A DNA stretch of 64,000 nt. It comes from Staphylococcus pettenkoferi (GTDB taxonomy: Bacteria > Bacillota > Bacilli > Staphylococcales > Staphylococcaceae). This document shows, piece by piece, positions 1-8,313 of the stretch; within the stretch, counting starts at the first letter, position 1; each line of letters opens with the position of its first letter. The stretch is taken from assembly GCF_026659735.1 (NCBI RefSeq), contig NZ_JANSKK010000002.1:372001-436000 (forward strand), in the 5' to 3' direction. A program made the position numbers and the translations under genes. The notes below the pieces were generated by a model. The model did not search any database. It was not told the DNA's origin and saw only the letters and a list, made by a program, of their open reading frames with translations.

Positions 1-1460
1 TCTTTCGCCATCAAAGCAACCTTTCTGTTGATGTCGTCGTCATTTGTTGAACAAACGATGATATCTTTCTCGAATAAACCGAGTCGTTCTAGCATCGTCG
101 CTTCGTAATCCGCAATTTCGATAATCGTAATATCATCAGATAAGCGTCTATTGTCACTTAAATCATTGCGGTAATATAACGATACTTTATAGAGTTCTGA
201 TGATAGATTCTGAGCAATCGGAATCGTGAGTTGGTTCTTCCCGATCATACTCACTTCGATACGACGATTACTTTCGTCGGGCACTGGGAAGATCTTTTTA
301 AACACGATGGGCACGAACACACAAGTGATGACAGCACTTAAGATGAGTATGCCGGAAATGTCCACCGAAATGGTACCCAACTGTTCCGCAATCTTGGCTG
401 CGGCAATCACTAACGATAATGTCGATGTGAGTAAAAATGCTGACGCTATCGTCGTACGCTGATCAAACCATCGTCGTATGTACATCACCGGGAAGATCTT
501 TGACGCTAAAAACGCGACAATGAGTACCGGTATAATAATGAGTACTGAAGGTTCTTTGATCAAGGAAGGAATATTCAAGTCGACCCCTACCATGATAAAG
601 AAGATCGGGATAAAGAATCCGTAACCAAAGGAATCGAGTTTCTCTACCATATCTTCGTCAGGTCCAAGAAGAGAGACGATAACTCCAGCTAAGAACGCAC
701 CGAGAATGTTCTCTGCTCCTACCCCTTCAGCAAGTGCTACGAGTAGTAATATTAAGGCGAAAACGGCACGAATTCCAATCTGTGTCGTTCCATCCATCAA
801 TTTGCGTAGGAAAGTCACCTTCTTGAGCTTCACACCTAGTATGTAAAAGATGATGGCAGCTACTACGAGAATCAATGTTAACCACAACGGCACGTTGCTT
901 TGAGAATTGAGCGCACCATACGCCGTTAACAGAATCATCGTAATCAAATCGGCCAAGACTGCTACTAATAAGATAAACTGACCAATTGTGGTACGCATGA
1001 CGTTCATTTCCTTTAATGTCGGCACGACTACGCCTAAAGAAATTGTCGAAATAATAATAACCATCAATAAGACGTCATCGATTAAACCAAACCATTTGAA
1101 CATGTATGCGAAGACGATGGAGATAATCATGATTAAGGCAAAGACAGTGATCGCCATCTGGAAGTGCCCAGGCGTCTTATTCTCTTCCTGTTCTTCCTTC
1201 GCTTTAGTTCGTGGATCCTTTCTAAACGTCTTAAAATCAATTTCCAGTCCACTTAAGAACATGAGAAAGATAAAGCCTAAAGTGGACAAAATATTAAGCA
1301 TGGCATCCTTTTCTACTAAATTGAGAAAAGAATGCCCGATGATAATACCCATGAGTACTTCCGCAACTACTACAGGGATGAAATTTAAATTCAGTCTATT
1401 AACGAGTATCGGTGTGAGGAAAGCAGCAAGGACAACTACAACAAGAGATACAAATTCCAT
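1..1460 (-). CDS. CPA-family Na+(K+)/H+ antiporter, 3' end outside window
   Basis: Integral membrane monovalent cation/proton antiporter of the CPA2 (KefB/Nha-like) type. Translating the minus strand from an ATG at 1460 gives an open frame to the window edge (486 codons, no stop). It begins MEFVSLVVVVLAAFLTPILV and contains about a dozen hydrophobic segments, an acidic membrane motif (LGPDEDMVEKLDSFGYG) typical of the exchanger core, and from about residue 430 a soluble tail reading IEVSMIGKNQLTIPIAQ. That tail looks like the start of a regulatory TrkA-N/TrkA-C-like region. AGGAGGAACT lies just upstream of the ATG, and mgtE ends only 9 bp away, so it is co-transcribed with mgtE. The transported ion cannot be read from sequence. 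The C-terminus is missing. Confidence 0.85.
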   Translation of the reverse strand, partial: MEFVSLVVVVLAAFLTPILVNRLNLNFIPVVVAEVLMGIIIGHSFLNLVEKDAMLNILSTLGFIFLMFLSGLEIDFKTFRKDPRTKAKEEQEENKTPGHFQMAITVFALIMIISIVFAYMFKWFGLIDDVLLMVIIISTISLGVVVPTLKEMNVMRTTIGQFILLVAVLADLITMILLTAYGALNSQSNVPLWLTLILVVAAIIFYILGVKLKKVTFLRKLMDGTTQIGIRAVFALILLLVALAEGVGAENILGAFLAGVIVSLLGPDEDMVEKLDSFGYGFFIPIFFIMVGVDLNIPSLIKEPSVLIIIPVLIVAFLASKIFPVMYIRRWFDQRTTIASAFLLTSTLSLVIAAAKIAEQLGTISVDISGILILSAVITCVFVPIVFKKIFPVPDESNRRIEVSMIGKNQLTIPIAQNLSSELYKVSLYYRNDLSDNRRLSDDITIIEIADYEATMLERLGLFEKDIIVCSTNDDDINRKVALMAK

Positions 1461-1469
1461 AGTTCCTCC

Positions 1470-2855
1470 TTAGATTAAATAGCTCATTAACGTAGTAGCT
1501 AGGCCGAAATAAATCAACATACTGATAATATCGTTGATTGTCGTGATAAACGGACCACTTGCTACAGCTGGGTCAATCTTGAGTTTGTTCATAATCAATG
1601 GAATCACTGCACCCATCAATGTACCTACTGTCATCGCTGCAGTTAAACTGCTGCCAACAATCGTAGCAAGAATAGGCTGGCGATGTAGCACGATAATACA
1701 AAGTATCAATAAGATACCGCAGACGATACCACTGAGTAAACCACTGCCCGCTTCTCTCAATGCCACTAAGAACTTACTTTGTTCATTGATCTCGCCTGTG
1801 GAGATCTTACGCACAGACACGGCAAGAGATTGTGTTCCTGAGTTACCTGACATCCCACTAATAATTGGGATAAAGGCACCGAGTAACGCGACTTTGGATA
1901 GCGTATCCTCGAATGAACCAATAAGCGTAGCAGTAATCATGCTTAAGAAAGTCAGTGTAATTAGCCACGGGAGCCTTTTACCTGCAGTCTTAAACACAGA
2001 ATCATGCTTAGCATTAACGTCAGATACACCGGCTAAACGAGAGTAGTCTTCGCTTGCCTCTTCATCCATAACGTCTAAGATATCATCGATTGTGATGATA
2101 CCGAGTAAGTGATCTTGATAATCAACTACCGGCATCGCGATAAAGTCGTAGTCACGCATCTTCTGAGCGACGTCCTCTTGGTCATCCGCAACGTTGGCAC
2201 TAACGACACGTTCGCTCATCACGTCTTCAATGTAAGCGTCATTCTCAGCTACGATTAAATCACGTAACGAGAGCACTCCGACCAACTGCTTGTGATCATT
2301 CACCGCAAAGATGACATAGATGGTCTCTGCATCAGGCGCTTGCTCTTTAACGTGCATTAAGGCCTCTTTCACCGGTGTCGTCACTTTCAAGGAAATATAT
2401 TCCGTAGTCATGATACCGCCGGCAGTATCTTCTTCGTAATGAAGCAAGGCTTTGATTTCTTTCGCATCTTCTTTATTCATTAAAGTGAGCATGCTAGCGA
2501 CTTTCTGTTTAGAAAGCTGATTCATGATATCGACAGCGTTGTCGGAAGACATATTCTCTAACACTTTACTTGCATAGTTGGCATTCATCGTATCAAATAG
2601 AGGATCGTATTCTTCCTCTTCAAATTCGAGTTGTTCAAAGAAATCAGCAACTTCTTCAGGAGATAACACTTCGAAGATACGCTGCCTAATCTCGTCATCA
2701 CTATCCTCGAAGTATTCACTCTGTTCGTATGTATGCATGCCGAGGAATTCATCTCTAAATGCATCAATATCATTATCAAGCAAATGCTGATCTAACAGAG
2801 ATTTATTGTAAACTTCTTCCTCATCAATATATTTATTATCGCGTTCATTCGCCAC
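1470..2855 (-). CDS. mgtE: Magnesium transporter MgtE
   Basis: Mg2+ channel/transporter of the cytoplasmic membrane, about 461 residues, normal for the family. Order: acidic N-terminal MgtE_N superhelix (to about 120), two CBS domains (about 135-260, with TTEYISLKVTTPVKEALMHV and a second DVMSERV repeat), then five membrane helices containing the conserved IPIISGMSGNSGTQSLAVSV segment. In known MgtE structures the N and CBS domains sense cytosolic Mg2+ and gate the pore. An in-frame GTG exists at 2864, but the Shine-Dalgarno GGAGGT (2863-2868) overlaps it. The GTG at 2855 has 7 nt spacing and is preferred. No Mg2+ riboswitch is possible directly upstream, because the pseudouridine synthase gene ends 25 bp away. 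Confidence 0.93.
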   Translation of the reverse strand: MANERDNKYIDEEEVYNKSLLDQHLLDNDIDAFRDEFLGMHTYEQSEYFEDSDDEIRQRIFEVLSPEEVADFFEQLEFEEEEYDPLFDTMNANYASKVLENMSSDNAVDIMNQLSKQKVASMLTLMNKEDAKEIKALLHYEEDTAGGIMTTEYISLKVTTPVKEALMHVKEQAPDAETIYVIFAVNDHKQLVGVLSLRDLIVAENDAYIEDVMSERVVSANVADDQEDVAQKMRDYDFIAMPVVDYQDHLLGIITIDDILDVMDEEASEDYSRLAGVSDVNAKHDSVFKTAGKRLPWLITLTFLSMITATLIGSFEDTLSKVALLGAFIPIISGMSGNSGTQSLAVSVRKISTGEINEQSKFLVALREAGSGLLSGIVCGILLILCIIVLHRQPILATIVGSSLTAAMTVGTLMGAVIPLIMNKLKIDPAVASGPFITTINDIISMLIYFGLATTLMSYLI

Positions 2856-2880
2856 AATACTCACCTCCGAATCACCACTA

Positions 2881-3732
2881 TTATACCATATTAAATATTG
2901 TTTCTATTGAGTGGTAATTATCTTTAATTTCTATTTTTTTCGACGTTATTGGATGTTGAAAATGCACACAAACACATCTTAGTAATTGGGTTGAATATTT
3001 AGGATGCGCTTCGCCATATAATGAGTCACCTACGATAGGGTGATTGATATGTGCGAAATGTACTCTCAACTGATGTGTACGCCCTGTGATTAGCTGAGCT
3101 TTACACAAACTATAGTTCTCGGTCGTCTGTAGCGTTTCATATTGAGTTAAAGCGCGCTTACCTTCAGCACACACTTGTCGTTCAATAATACTATTCTTGC
3201 GTCGACCAATAGGGGCATCAATGCGTTCTTGTGAAGGTGTTTGTCCCTCACAGACGGCTAAATACCACTTCTTCAAGTGACAAGAAGACATAAGGTGATG
3301 GATAAAGCCATGTTTAGCAAAGATAACTATTCCTAAAGTGTTACGGTCTAACCTTGTCACAATATGAGGTACAGTTCCATCTGTAGCTTGTAAGTACCCT
3401 AACACCTGTTCAATCAAACTGCCATGTGGATGTTCTCTCGACGGCGCACAGTTTTGATGTGCTCCTTTTGAAACGATCAGCAGAAATTGATCTTCGTACA
3501 GTATCTTTAAATCTTGTTGAAAGGGTTGAAGATAATCACTGTACTGTTCTTCATGCAAGTGCACCTCAACGACATCACCTGGCTGTAACCGCTCTCTCAC
3601 TGTAACGAAACGATTATTAACAAATAGAGCGCCATTACGTTTAATGGCGCTCAAAGTCTTCTTAGAATAGCGTTGTGCTTGAAGGAACTCACGCAATAAT
3701 TGCGCAGACTCCACACGATAGCTTAACTTCAT
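2881..3732 (-). CDS. RluA/RluD-family 23S rRNA pseudouridine synthase
   Basis: Converts uridine to pseudouridine in RNA, most likely 23S rRNA, in the cytoplasm. The protein is 283 aa with an N-terminal S4-like RNA-binding region (about 10-60: SKKTLSAIKRNGALFVNN...) and the catalytic motif HIVTRLDRNTLG, in which Asp129 is the expected nucleophile. A later GRTHQLRVHF motif is also characteristic. The ATG at 3732 overlaps the nadK stop codon as TGATG, indicating translational coupling; an earlier GTG at 3735 is less likely. It corresponds to the gene annotated rluD/yjbO next to nadK in other Firmicutes. The exact target uridines cannot be told from sequence. Confidence 0.9.
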   Translation of the reverse strand: MKLSYRVESAQLLREFLQAQRYSKKTLSAIKRNGALFVNNRFVTVRERLQPGDVVEVHLHEEQYSDYLQPFQQDLKILYEDQFLLIVSKGAHQNCAPSREHPHGSLIEQVLGYLQATDGTVPHIVTRLDRNTLGIVIFAKHGFIHHLMSSCHLKKWYLAVCEGQTPSQERIDAPIGRRKNSIIERQVCAEGKRALTQYETLQTTENYSLCKAQLITGRTHQLRVHFAHINHPIVGDSLYGEAHPKYSTQLLRCVCVHFQHPITSKKIEIKDNYHSIETIFNMV

Positions 3733-4541
3733 CACTCATCTTCCTCACTAGATATAAACGAGTCATGCACACGTTTCCAGAACGGGAAGGGTCTGAAACG
3801 CGCAAAACGTATCTTCTCATCAGCTACCCGGAATTGTATCGCATTGACATTCTTATGACGGATACTAACATGATCTATCGTCGTAAGAATGGTATCGATA
3901 TTCACAGGTTTAATGAGACAAGTATGATGCTTCGGTAACACCAGAGGTGAACCGACTGTTCTAAAGACTCTATTATTAATAGAAGCGATTTCTGTTAATT
4001 GCATCGCTTCAAGAGATGGATGGATGAGCGCGCCACCAAGCGCTTTATTATATGCTGTTGAACCAGAAGGCGTCGATACACAGAGACCGTCCCCTCTGAA
4101 ACGCTCGAATTGCTTACCTCGAATGTTAACGTCCACTACAAGTGTCGAACCATTTTCAGTCTTCATCGTAGCTTCGTTAAGCGCGAGATGACGGGTTTCA
4201 TAGCCGTTGTCATTATAGCGTACAATCAGCTCGAGTAAAGGGTATTCAATCACTTGAAATTCTGAGTTCGTAATCTCTATGATTAGCTTTTCTACTTCGT
4301 GGGGTAACCAGTCAGCGTAGAATCCTAGATGTCCCGTATGTACACCGACAAATGCACATCGCGACAACATATGACTGTATTGATGAAAGGCCTGAAGTAA
4401 TGTACCATCCCCTCCTACTGAAATTACAATTTCAGGGTTATCTACATCTTCGACCATTTCAAAGTCTTGCATATAATTCATCATCTTATGCTTTAAAGCA
4501 TTAGACTTTGAATCCCCTTTCGATAAGATTGCATAACGCAT
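3732..4541 (-). CDS. nadK: NAD kinase
   Basis: ATP (or polyphosphate)-dependent phosphorylation of NAD+ to NADP+, the only route to NADP(H) and an essential cytoplasmic enzyme. The protein is 269 aa. It has the GGDGT motif at residues 43-47 (Asp45 general base region), LNEATM at 121-126 (NE motif contacting nicotinamide ribose) and the glycine-rich [21 protein letters not shown] segment. The ATG at 4541 ([12 protein letters not shown]) matches the S. aureus start; a GTG two codons earlier is in frame but is too close to GGGGTG. It lies 12 bp after relQ and overlaps the next gene, so it belongs to the relQ operon. Confidence 0.96.
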   Translation of the reverse strand: MRYAILSKGDSKSNALKHKMMNYMQDFEMVEDVDNPEIVISVGGDGTLLQAFHQYSHMLSRCAFVGVHTGHLGFYADWLPHEVEKLIIEITNSEFQVIEYPLLELIVRYNDNGYETRHLALNEATMKTENGSTLVVDVNIRGKQFERFRGDGLCVSTPSGSTAYNKALGGALIHPSLEAMQLTEIASINNRVFRTVGSPLVLPKHHTCLIKPVNIDTILTTIDHVSIRHKNVNAIQFRVADEKIRFARFRPFPFWKRVHDSFISSEEDE

Positions 4542-4553
4542 ATTCACACCCCA

Positions 4554-5189
4554 CTACTCATTATCATGCTTTTTTGCTCTTTTTTTCGAATAATATTTCT
4601 GCGCTTCTTGAATTTCATCTTTAATCTCTGACATTTCTTCATCAAGCAAATACGCCGCTTCTGCCGCCCTTTCAAGACGATGTTGAATTTCTGGTGGATA
4701 ATCCCCATCATACTTATAACGTAGAGTATGCTCAATTGTTGCCCAGAAATTCATCGCTAACGTGCGAATTTGTATTTCAGCTAAGATCTCAGTTCCCCCA
4801 TTGAGTGTTTCTATAGGGTAACCAATGATGACATGATATGACCGATATCCACTTTGTTTAGTATTATTGATATAATCTCTTTCTTCAACTACACGGAAAT
4901 CCGTTCTTTGACGTAGTAAATTTACCACAACATCGATATCATCGACAAATTGACACATAATACGCAATCCAGCGATATCGTACATTTCTTCATGTAAACG
5001 ATCGAACGGGATACGTCGTTTATTCGCTTTATCGATAATACTCGTCATGGGTTTCACACGTCCTGTGACGAATTCGATCGGAGAAGCTTGCTCAGTGACA
5101 TCGTATTGCTTTCGTAAACCTTTTAACTTTATCTTCAGTTCATCTACAGCTTGCTTATATGGAGCTAGAAACTGATCCCATTGATTCAT
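4554..5189 (-). CDS. relQ: Small alarmone synthetase RelQ (GTP pyrophosphokinase)
   Basis: Synthesises (p)ppGpp from ATP and GDP/GTP without a hydrolase domain; a cytosolic stringent-response enzyme known to act as a tetramer. The protein is 211 aa, one RelA/SpoT synthetase domain only. Visible motifs: VTGRVKPMTSIIDKANKR (substrate-binding basic stretch, 41-58), SGYRSYHVII (113-122) and EIQIRT with catalytic Glu139. The C-terminal helix is highly charged. An in-frame GTG at 5198 is part of the Shine-Dalgarno GGAGTGA; the ATG at 5189 has 8 nt spacing and gives MNQWDQF as in S. aureus. It is followed by nadK in an operon. Confidence 0.95.
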   Translation of the reverse strand: MNQWDQFLAPYKQAVDELKIKLKGLRKQYDVTEQASPIEFVTGRVKPMTSIIDKANKRRIPFDRLHEEMYDIAGLRIMCQFVDDIDVVVNLLRQRTDFRVVEERDYINNTKQSGYRSYHVIIGYPIETLNGGTEILAEIQIRTLAMNFWATIEHTLRYKYDGDYPPEIQHRLERAAEAAYLLDEEMSEIKDEIQEAQKYYSKKRAKKHDNE

Positions 5190-5219
5190 AATGCTCACTC
5201 CGCTTCGTACTACTTAACT

Positions 5220-5567
5220 TTAATTTAATTCAAATGTTTCTTCTACAGCACTGACAAATTCTTTGCCGTAGTTAGAATTACCTTCAATATTATCTAATAT
5301 ATAACTTAATTCTTCATCGAAATGTTCAAGTTCTAAGTCGTCGTTAACAATCACTTTTTTACCTTTATTATTATGTAACATCGACCAAGTCTCTTGAACG
5401 AATAGTAAATAAGAATAGGATTGTCCATCATCAAGAATATAGGCAAAGGCATAGTTATCACTATCGACTAACATTTGCCCCGCTTCCGTTAATCCTTCAG
5501 TTGGTTCTTCAGTATAGCAACGAATACTATCGTCAGTTATTTTAATCTCATTAACATATATACGCAT
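5220..5567 (-). CDS. UPF0738 family protein (YjbL-like), function unknown
   Basis: A 115-aa acidic, soluble protein with no signal peptide or membrane segment. It resembles the UPF0738/YjbL family found upstream of relQ in Bacillus and Staphylococcus. Visible features are short beta-strand-like stretches in the N half ([18 protein letters not shown]) and an acidic C-terminal helix region rich in Glu. A strong AAGGAGG precedes the ATG. It is the first gene of the minus-strand operon and ends 30 bp before relQ. I assign no biochemical role; conserved linkage to relQ/nadK suggests a link to stress physiology, which is inference only. Confidence 0.85.
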   Translation of the reverse strand: MRIYVNEIKITDDSIRCYTEEPTEGLTEAGQMLVDSDNYAFAYILDDGQSYSYLLFVQETWSMLHNNKGKKVIVNDDLELEHFDEELSYILDNIEGNSNYGKEFVSAVEETFELN

Positions 5568-5781
5568 GCTCTTCCTCCTTATTCGTAAATCATTTTAACA
5601 TAATTTAATCTTACATAACACGTAACATGTCATGCGTTTAATATAAGATTATAGTCTATGTTAGTTAGGTTAAAATCACTTTACAGTCACTTTCTAAAGT
5701 TAAAAATGTTGAATATATCTCCCGATTATCCTTTATCCACTCATCAAATAACTATGCTTCAATGACGAGAATATGCTACGC

Positions 5782-5810
5782 TACATCGCATGAAGCGATT
5801 CCTATATAAT
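5782..5810 (+). promoter_or_regulatory. Possible promoter of the CYTH - haemoglobin - yjbH genes
   Basis: TATAAT lies at 5805-5810, 42 bp before the CYTH gene, but the -35 region 17 bp upstream (TACATC) is poor. A short palindrome ATCGC-atgaa-GCGAT (5785-5799) fills the spacer and might be an operator. The rest of the 284-bp divergent region (5568-5851) is AT-rich with no other clear signal; the operon promoter for the minus strand must lie there too, but I could not pick it. Confidence 0.35.
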
Positions 5811-5851
5811 ATGATTAAACGCGAATACACTAACATAGAGGAGTGAAGTTT

Positions 5852-6433
5852 ATGGCTACTAATAATGAAATCGAATTTAAACAGCTTCTATCTGAAACGC
5901 AATACACACAACTCGAAGAAGCATACTTTCAACAGGCAACACCCTTTACACAAACGAATTACTATATAGACACACCTGATTTCGTTCTTAAAGAGCATCT
6001 ATTTGCGCTGCGCATTCGTGAGAAAAATGACAATCTTGAGATGACACTTAAAGTTCCTGCAGAAGTGGGATTACTTGAGTACAATTTCGAGACGACAGTT
6101 CGACCTGAAATGAATGATGTGCTTGATACAAATGATCTACCGCAAGATATCATTGATGAATTGAAGTCTATCGATGCAGATATTGAACGTCTCACTGTCT
6201 TAGGTTCACTTACTACACATCGTATGGAAGTTCCTTTAGATGAGAATTTATTGGTGTTGGACCGAAGTGAATATCTAGATATGACAGATTACGAACTCGA
6301 ATTTGAAGTTGAGAATCATGATAAAGGTCGCAAAGAATTCGAACGTATATTAAATCAATTTAATATTGATTATCACGAACCAGATAACAAAGTGAAACGT
6401 TTCTTCGACCGCAAATCTGAACTTTTAAATTAG
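5852..6433 (+). CDS. yjbK: CYTH domain protein (YjbK-like)
   Basis: A 193-aa CYTH/triphosphate-tunnel family protein. The start MATNNEIEFKQLL carries the ExExK-type signature (NEIEFK), followed by alternating acidic/basic strands (LRIREKNDNLEMTLKVP, LEFEVENHD) that form the eight-stranded tunnel binding triphosphates and divalent metal. Family members hydrolyse inorganic triphosphate or act on thiamine triphosphate/cAMP; the substrate here is unknown. An in-frame GTG at 5843 lies within the GAGGAGTGA ribosome site, so the ATG at 5852 (8 nt spacing) is chosen. It is followed 135 bp later by truncated haemoglobin, the same order as yjbK-yjbI-yjbH in relatives. Confidence 0.9.
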   Translation: MATNNEIEFKQLLSETQYTQLEEAYFQQATPFTQTNYYIDTPDFVLKEHLFALRIREKNDNLEMTLKVPAEVGLLEYNFETTVRPEMNDVLDTNDLPQDIIDELKSIDADIERLTVLGSLTTHRMEVPLDENLLVLDRSEYLDMTDYELEFEVENHDKGRKEFERILNQFNIDYHEPDNKVKRFFDRKSELLN

Positions 6434-6568
6434 ATTCTTGTGAGTCGGGTCGCATATTGTCCTAGTCGGTTAAACCTTGTAACCGCCTAGTCTATGCAGA
6501 GTCGAATTACTTCCATATGTAAAAATTCATGTTATATTAGTAGTAGATTAATTAAATTTGGTGAGGTT

Positions 6569-6940
6569 ATGGCACAAACACCCTATAATATTATTGGTCA
6601 AGAAGCATTGTATGCAATGATTGATCATTTCTATAGATTGGTCGAACAAGACGACCGAATTAATTATTTATTTCTTGGAGATTTTAAAGAAACGAGTCGA
6701 AAACAGAAACAATTTCTCACGCAATTTATAGGCGGTCCCCATCTCTATACTGAAGAACATGGGCACCCGATGTTAAAGATGCGCCACATGAACTTTCACA
6801 TTTCACCTTACGAACGTGATGCATGGCTTGAAAACATGCATGAAGCGATTCAAACTGCTGACTTTCCTGCAGGCGTAGGTGACTACTTGTATGAACGCCT
6901 GAAGTTAACCGCTAATCACATGGTCAATTCCGAAAAATAA
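6569..6940 (+). CDS. Group II truncated haemoglobin
   Basis: A 123-aa haem protein of the trHbO (group II) type, a cytosolic 2-on-2 globin that binds O2/NO and is linked to oxidative or nitrosative stress. The sequence shows the family hallmark MLKMRHMNF with proximal His73, Gly-Gly at 55-56 (FIGGPHLYTEEHGHPM), the Trp86 of helix G (DAWLENM) and the C-terminal GDYLYERLKLTANHM. The frame extends upstream to 6494, but the ATG at 6569, preceded by GGTGAGG, gives the family's usual N-terminus (MAQTPYNIIG). yjbH follows 16 bp later, so the two are co-transcribed. In B. subtilis the equivalent pair is yjbI-yjbH. Confidence 0.93.
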   Translation: MAQTPYNIIGQEALYAMIDHFYRLVEQDDRINYLFLGDFKETSRKQKQFLTQFIGGPHLYTEEHGHPMLKMRHMNFHISPYERDAWLENMHEAIQTADFPAGVGDYLYERLKLTANHMVNSEK

Positions 6941-6956
6941 TTGTAGGTGAAACCAC

Positions 6957-7745
6957 ATGACTGGAGAATTAAAAATGTTACAACCGAATAGTCGTGAAGA
7001 TACGAATCTTTCACCTGTGAGTAAGATAGAGATATACTCATTTTTCGATCCATTTAGCAAAGATTGCTTTAAACTCTCCGCTATACTATCCAAGCTCCGT
7101 ATAGAATATAAGCAATATATACGCGTGAGACATATTCTTAATCCTTCGTTACGCGTCTTAACGAAATGCCAAGCGCAAAGTACTTCAGAACTTGATAATA
7201 TTGCCTTAGCATATAAAGCAGCCGAACTTCAAGGACGTGTGAGAGCTGAACGCTTTATCCATCTCATCCAGAATGAGATTATTCCGAAACGCGATATTAT
7301 CACTGAAGAAATGGTGAACGATTGCATTTGTAATGCAGGATTAGATTACAGTGTGTTCAAAGAAGATTTGAAGCACAATAAACTTAAAGAAAGCTTGCAA
7401 GTTGATTTGCATATTGCACGAGAAATGGAAATTAATGAGGCGCCTTCCCTCGTCTTCTTTAGTGAAGATGTTCATGAAGAAGGATTGAAAGTAGAAGGTC
7501 TTTATCCATATCATATTTATACTTATATCATTAATGAACTGATGGGCCATTCTATTGAGAAAGAACTGCCACCATCTATTGAAAGATATATTCAATATCA
7601 ACAATTGGTAACGAAAGAAGAGCTTTTAACGATTTATGAGTGGCCTGAAAAGGTCCTTGATAAAGAGTTGAAAAAGTTAGCCTTACAACAAAAAGTTGAA
7701 AAAATGGATTGTTTAGAAGGTAACTTCTGGAAATCAAAGATCTAA
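6957..7745 (+). CDS. yjbH: YjbH, ClpXP adaptor for Spx
   Basis: DsbA-like thioredoxin-fold adaptor that binds Spx and speeds its degradation by ClpXP; loss in staphylococci raises Spx and alters thiol-stress and cell-wall antibiotic tolerance. The protein is 262 aa. N-terminal SPVSKIEIYSFFDPFSKDCF marks the thioredoxin fold; as in other staphylococcal YjbH proteins, I see FDPFSKDC rather than a full CXXC. The central AYKAAELQGRVRAERFIH helix and the APSLVFFSEDVHEEGLKVEG strand follow. Spx, its substrate, is encoded at 12434-12829. A hairpin terminator follows. The ATG at 6957 sits 16 bp after the haemoglobin stop with TAGGTGAAACC upstream. Confidence 0.95.
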   Translation: MTGELKMLQPNSREDTNLSPVSKIEIYSFFDPFSKDCFKLSAILSKLRIEYKQYIRVRHILNPSLRVLTKCQAQSTSELDNIALAYKAAELQGRVRAERFIHLIQNEIIPKRDIITEEMVNDCICNAGLDYSVFKEDLKHNKLKESLQVDLHIAREMEINEAPSLVFFSEDVHEEGLKVEGLYPYHIYTYIINELMGHSIEKELPPSIERYIQYQQLVTKEELLTIYEWPEKVLDKELKKLALQQKVEKMDCLEGNFWKSKI

Positions 7746-7810
7746 TTATCGCTAGTTAGTAATAAAAGCCAGATATCTAAAGCGACATATAAAATAAATT
7801 GTTAATGTTG

Positions 7811-7849
7811 GAAAGCCGCTCCATAATGAAAATGGAGTGGTTTCTTTTT
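7811..7849 (+). terminator. Rho-independent terminator after yjbH
   Basis: GAAAgCCgCTCCAT pairs with ATGGAGtGGtTTC (with G-T pairs) around an AATGAAA loop and is followed by TTTCTTTTT. Confidence 0.75.
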
Positions 7850-8113
7850 ATGCCTGACTTTAGTAGAAATGCAGAACCGATCAATCACAGGAGTCACCTT
7901 AGAAATGTCTATGCTCTGAGAGTCACTCTATGACTAAAAGTATTTATTTCCCTCTGACCAGATAATATCTTAAATTGTTGCGATGATTACCATAGGTATC
8001 AGACAAATTTTAGAGTGTAGTCATTTACTCAATACATTAATTCTGTAATTTATTTCTACACGCATGCATATACATCTATGTGAATAAGCATGATAGCATT
8101 TAAAAAAGGATAT
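7850..8113. other. Spacer between yjbH terminator and RsaE
   Basis: About 260 bp of AT-rich sequence with only short frames, no Shine-Dalgarno-linked ORF, and no repeat from the families described elsewhere in this window. I see nothing functional in it. Confidence 0.5.
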
Positions 8114-8212
8114 AAAAAAACGCCGTGTCTGTTATACACGGCGCTAAACAAAGGGGATGGGAGAAATTTTTCACTTCAAACAAAGGGGTATGTTTGTTAT
8201 GTGATTAATTTC
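8114..8212 (-). ncRNA. rsaE: RsaE (RoxS) trans-acting small RNA
   Basis: About 99-nt small RNA read on the minus strand, recognised by sequence and position between yjbH and pepF, the known staphylococcal rsaE locus. Visible parts: AT-rich 5' end GAAATTAATCACATAAC, a first C-rich loop in CATACCCCTTTG (8181-8191), a second in CCATCCCCTTTG (8151-8159), and a terminator hairpin GCGCCGTGT/ACACGGCG with seven U's (8114-8144). RsaE/RoxS base-pairs through its C-rich loops with the ribosome sites of central-metabolism mRNAs (TCA cycle, folate, amino-acid catabolism) and lowers their translation. Its family regulators are SrrAB/ResDE and, in Bacillus, Rex. The RNA ends are estimated from promoter and terminator. 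Confidence 0.95.
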
Positions 8213-8220
8213 ATGTTCAT

Positions 8221-8249
8221 AATATAACACGCCCCCAACCCCTTTTCAA
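8221..8249 (-). promoter_or_regulatory. rsaE promoter
   Basis: On the minus strand, TTGAAA (8244-8249) and TATATT (8221-8226) are separated by 17 nt, placing the start near 8213. Upstream, TTTGTGAC (8276-8283) resembles half of a Rex/SrrA-type TTGTGA site; that reading is inference. Confidence 0.8.
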
Positions 8250-8313
8250 CCTAAAAATTGACTTTCATTGTATTTGTCACAAACTGTTCATATTGTAAGC
8301 GAATACAATGAAA

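Noticed and set aside
988-1473. Open frame on the plus strand of 161 codons
   Set aside because: It is antisense to the antiporter gene, with low-complexity Thr/Ile/Lys composition and no ribosome site; a shadow of the real gene.
1534-2046. Open frame of 170 codons on the plus strand
   Set aside because: Antisense to the mgtE membrane domain; no ribosome site or recognisable protein.
2856-2880. M-box magnesium riboswitch before mgtE
   Set aside because: Only 25 bp separate mgtE from the upstream gene, far too short for the aptamer.
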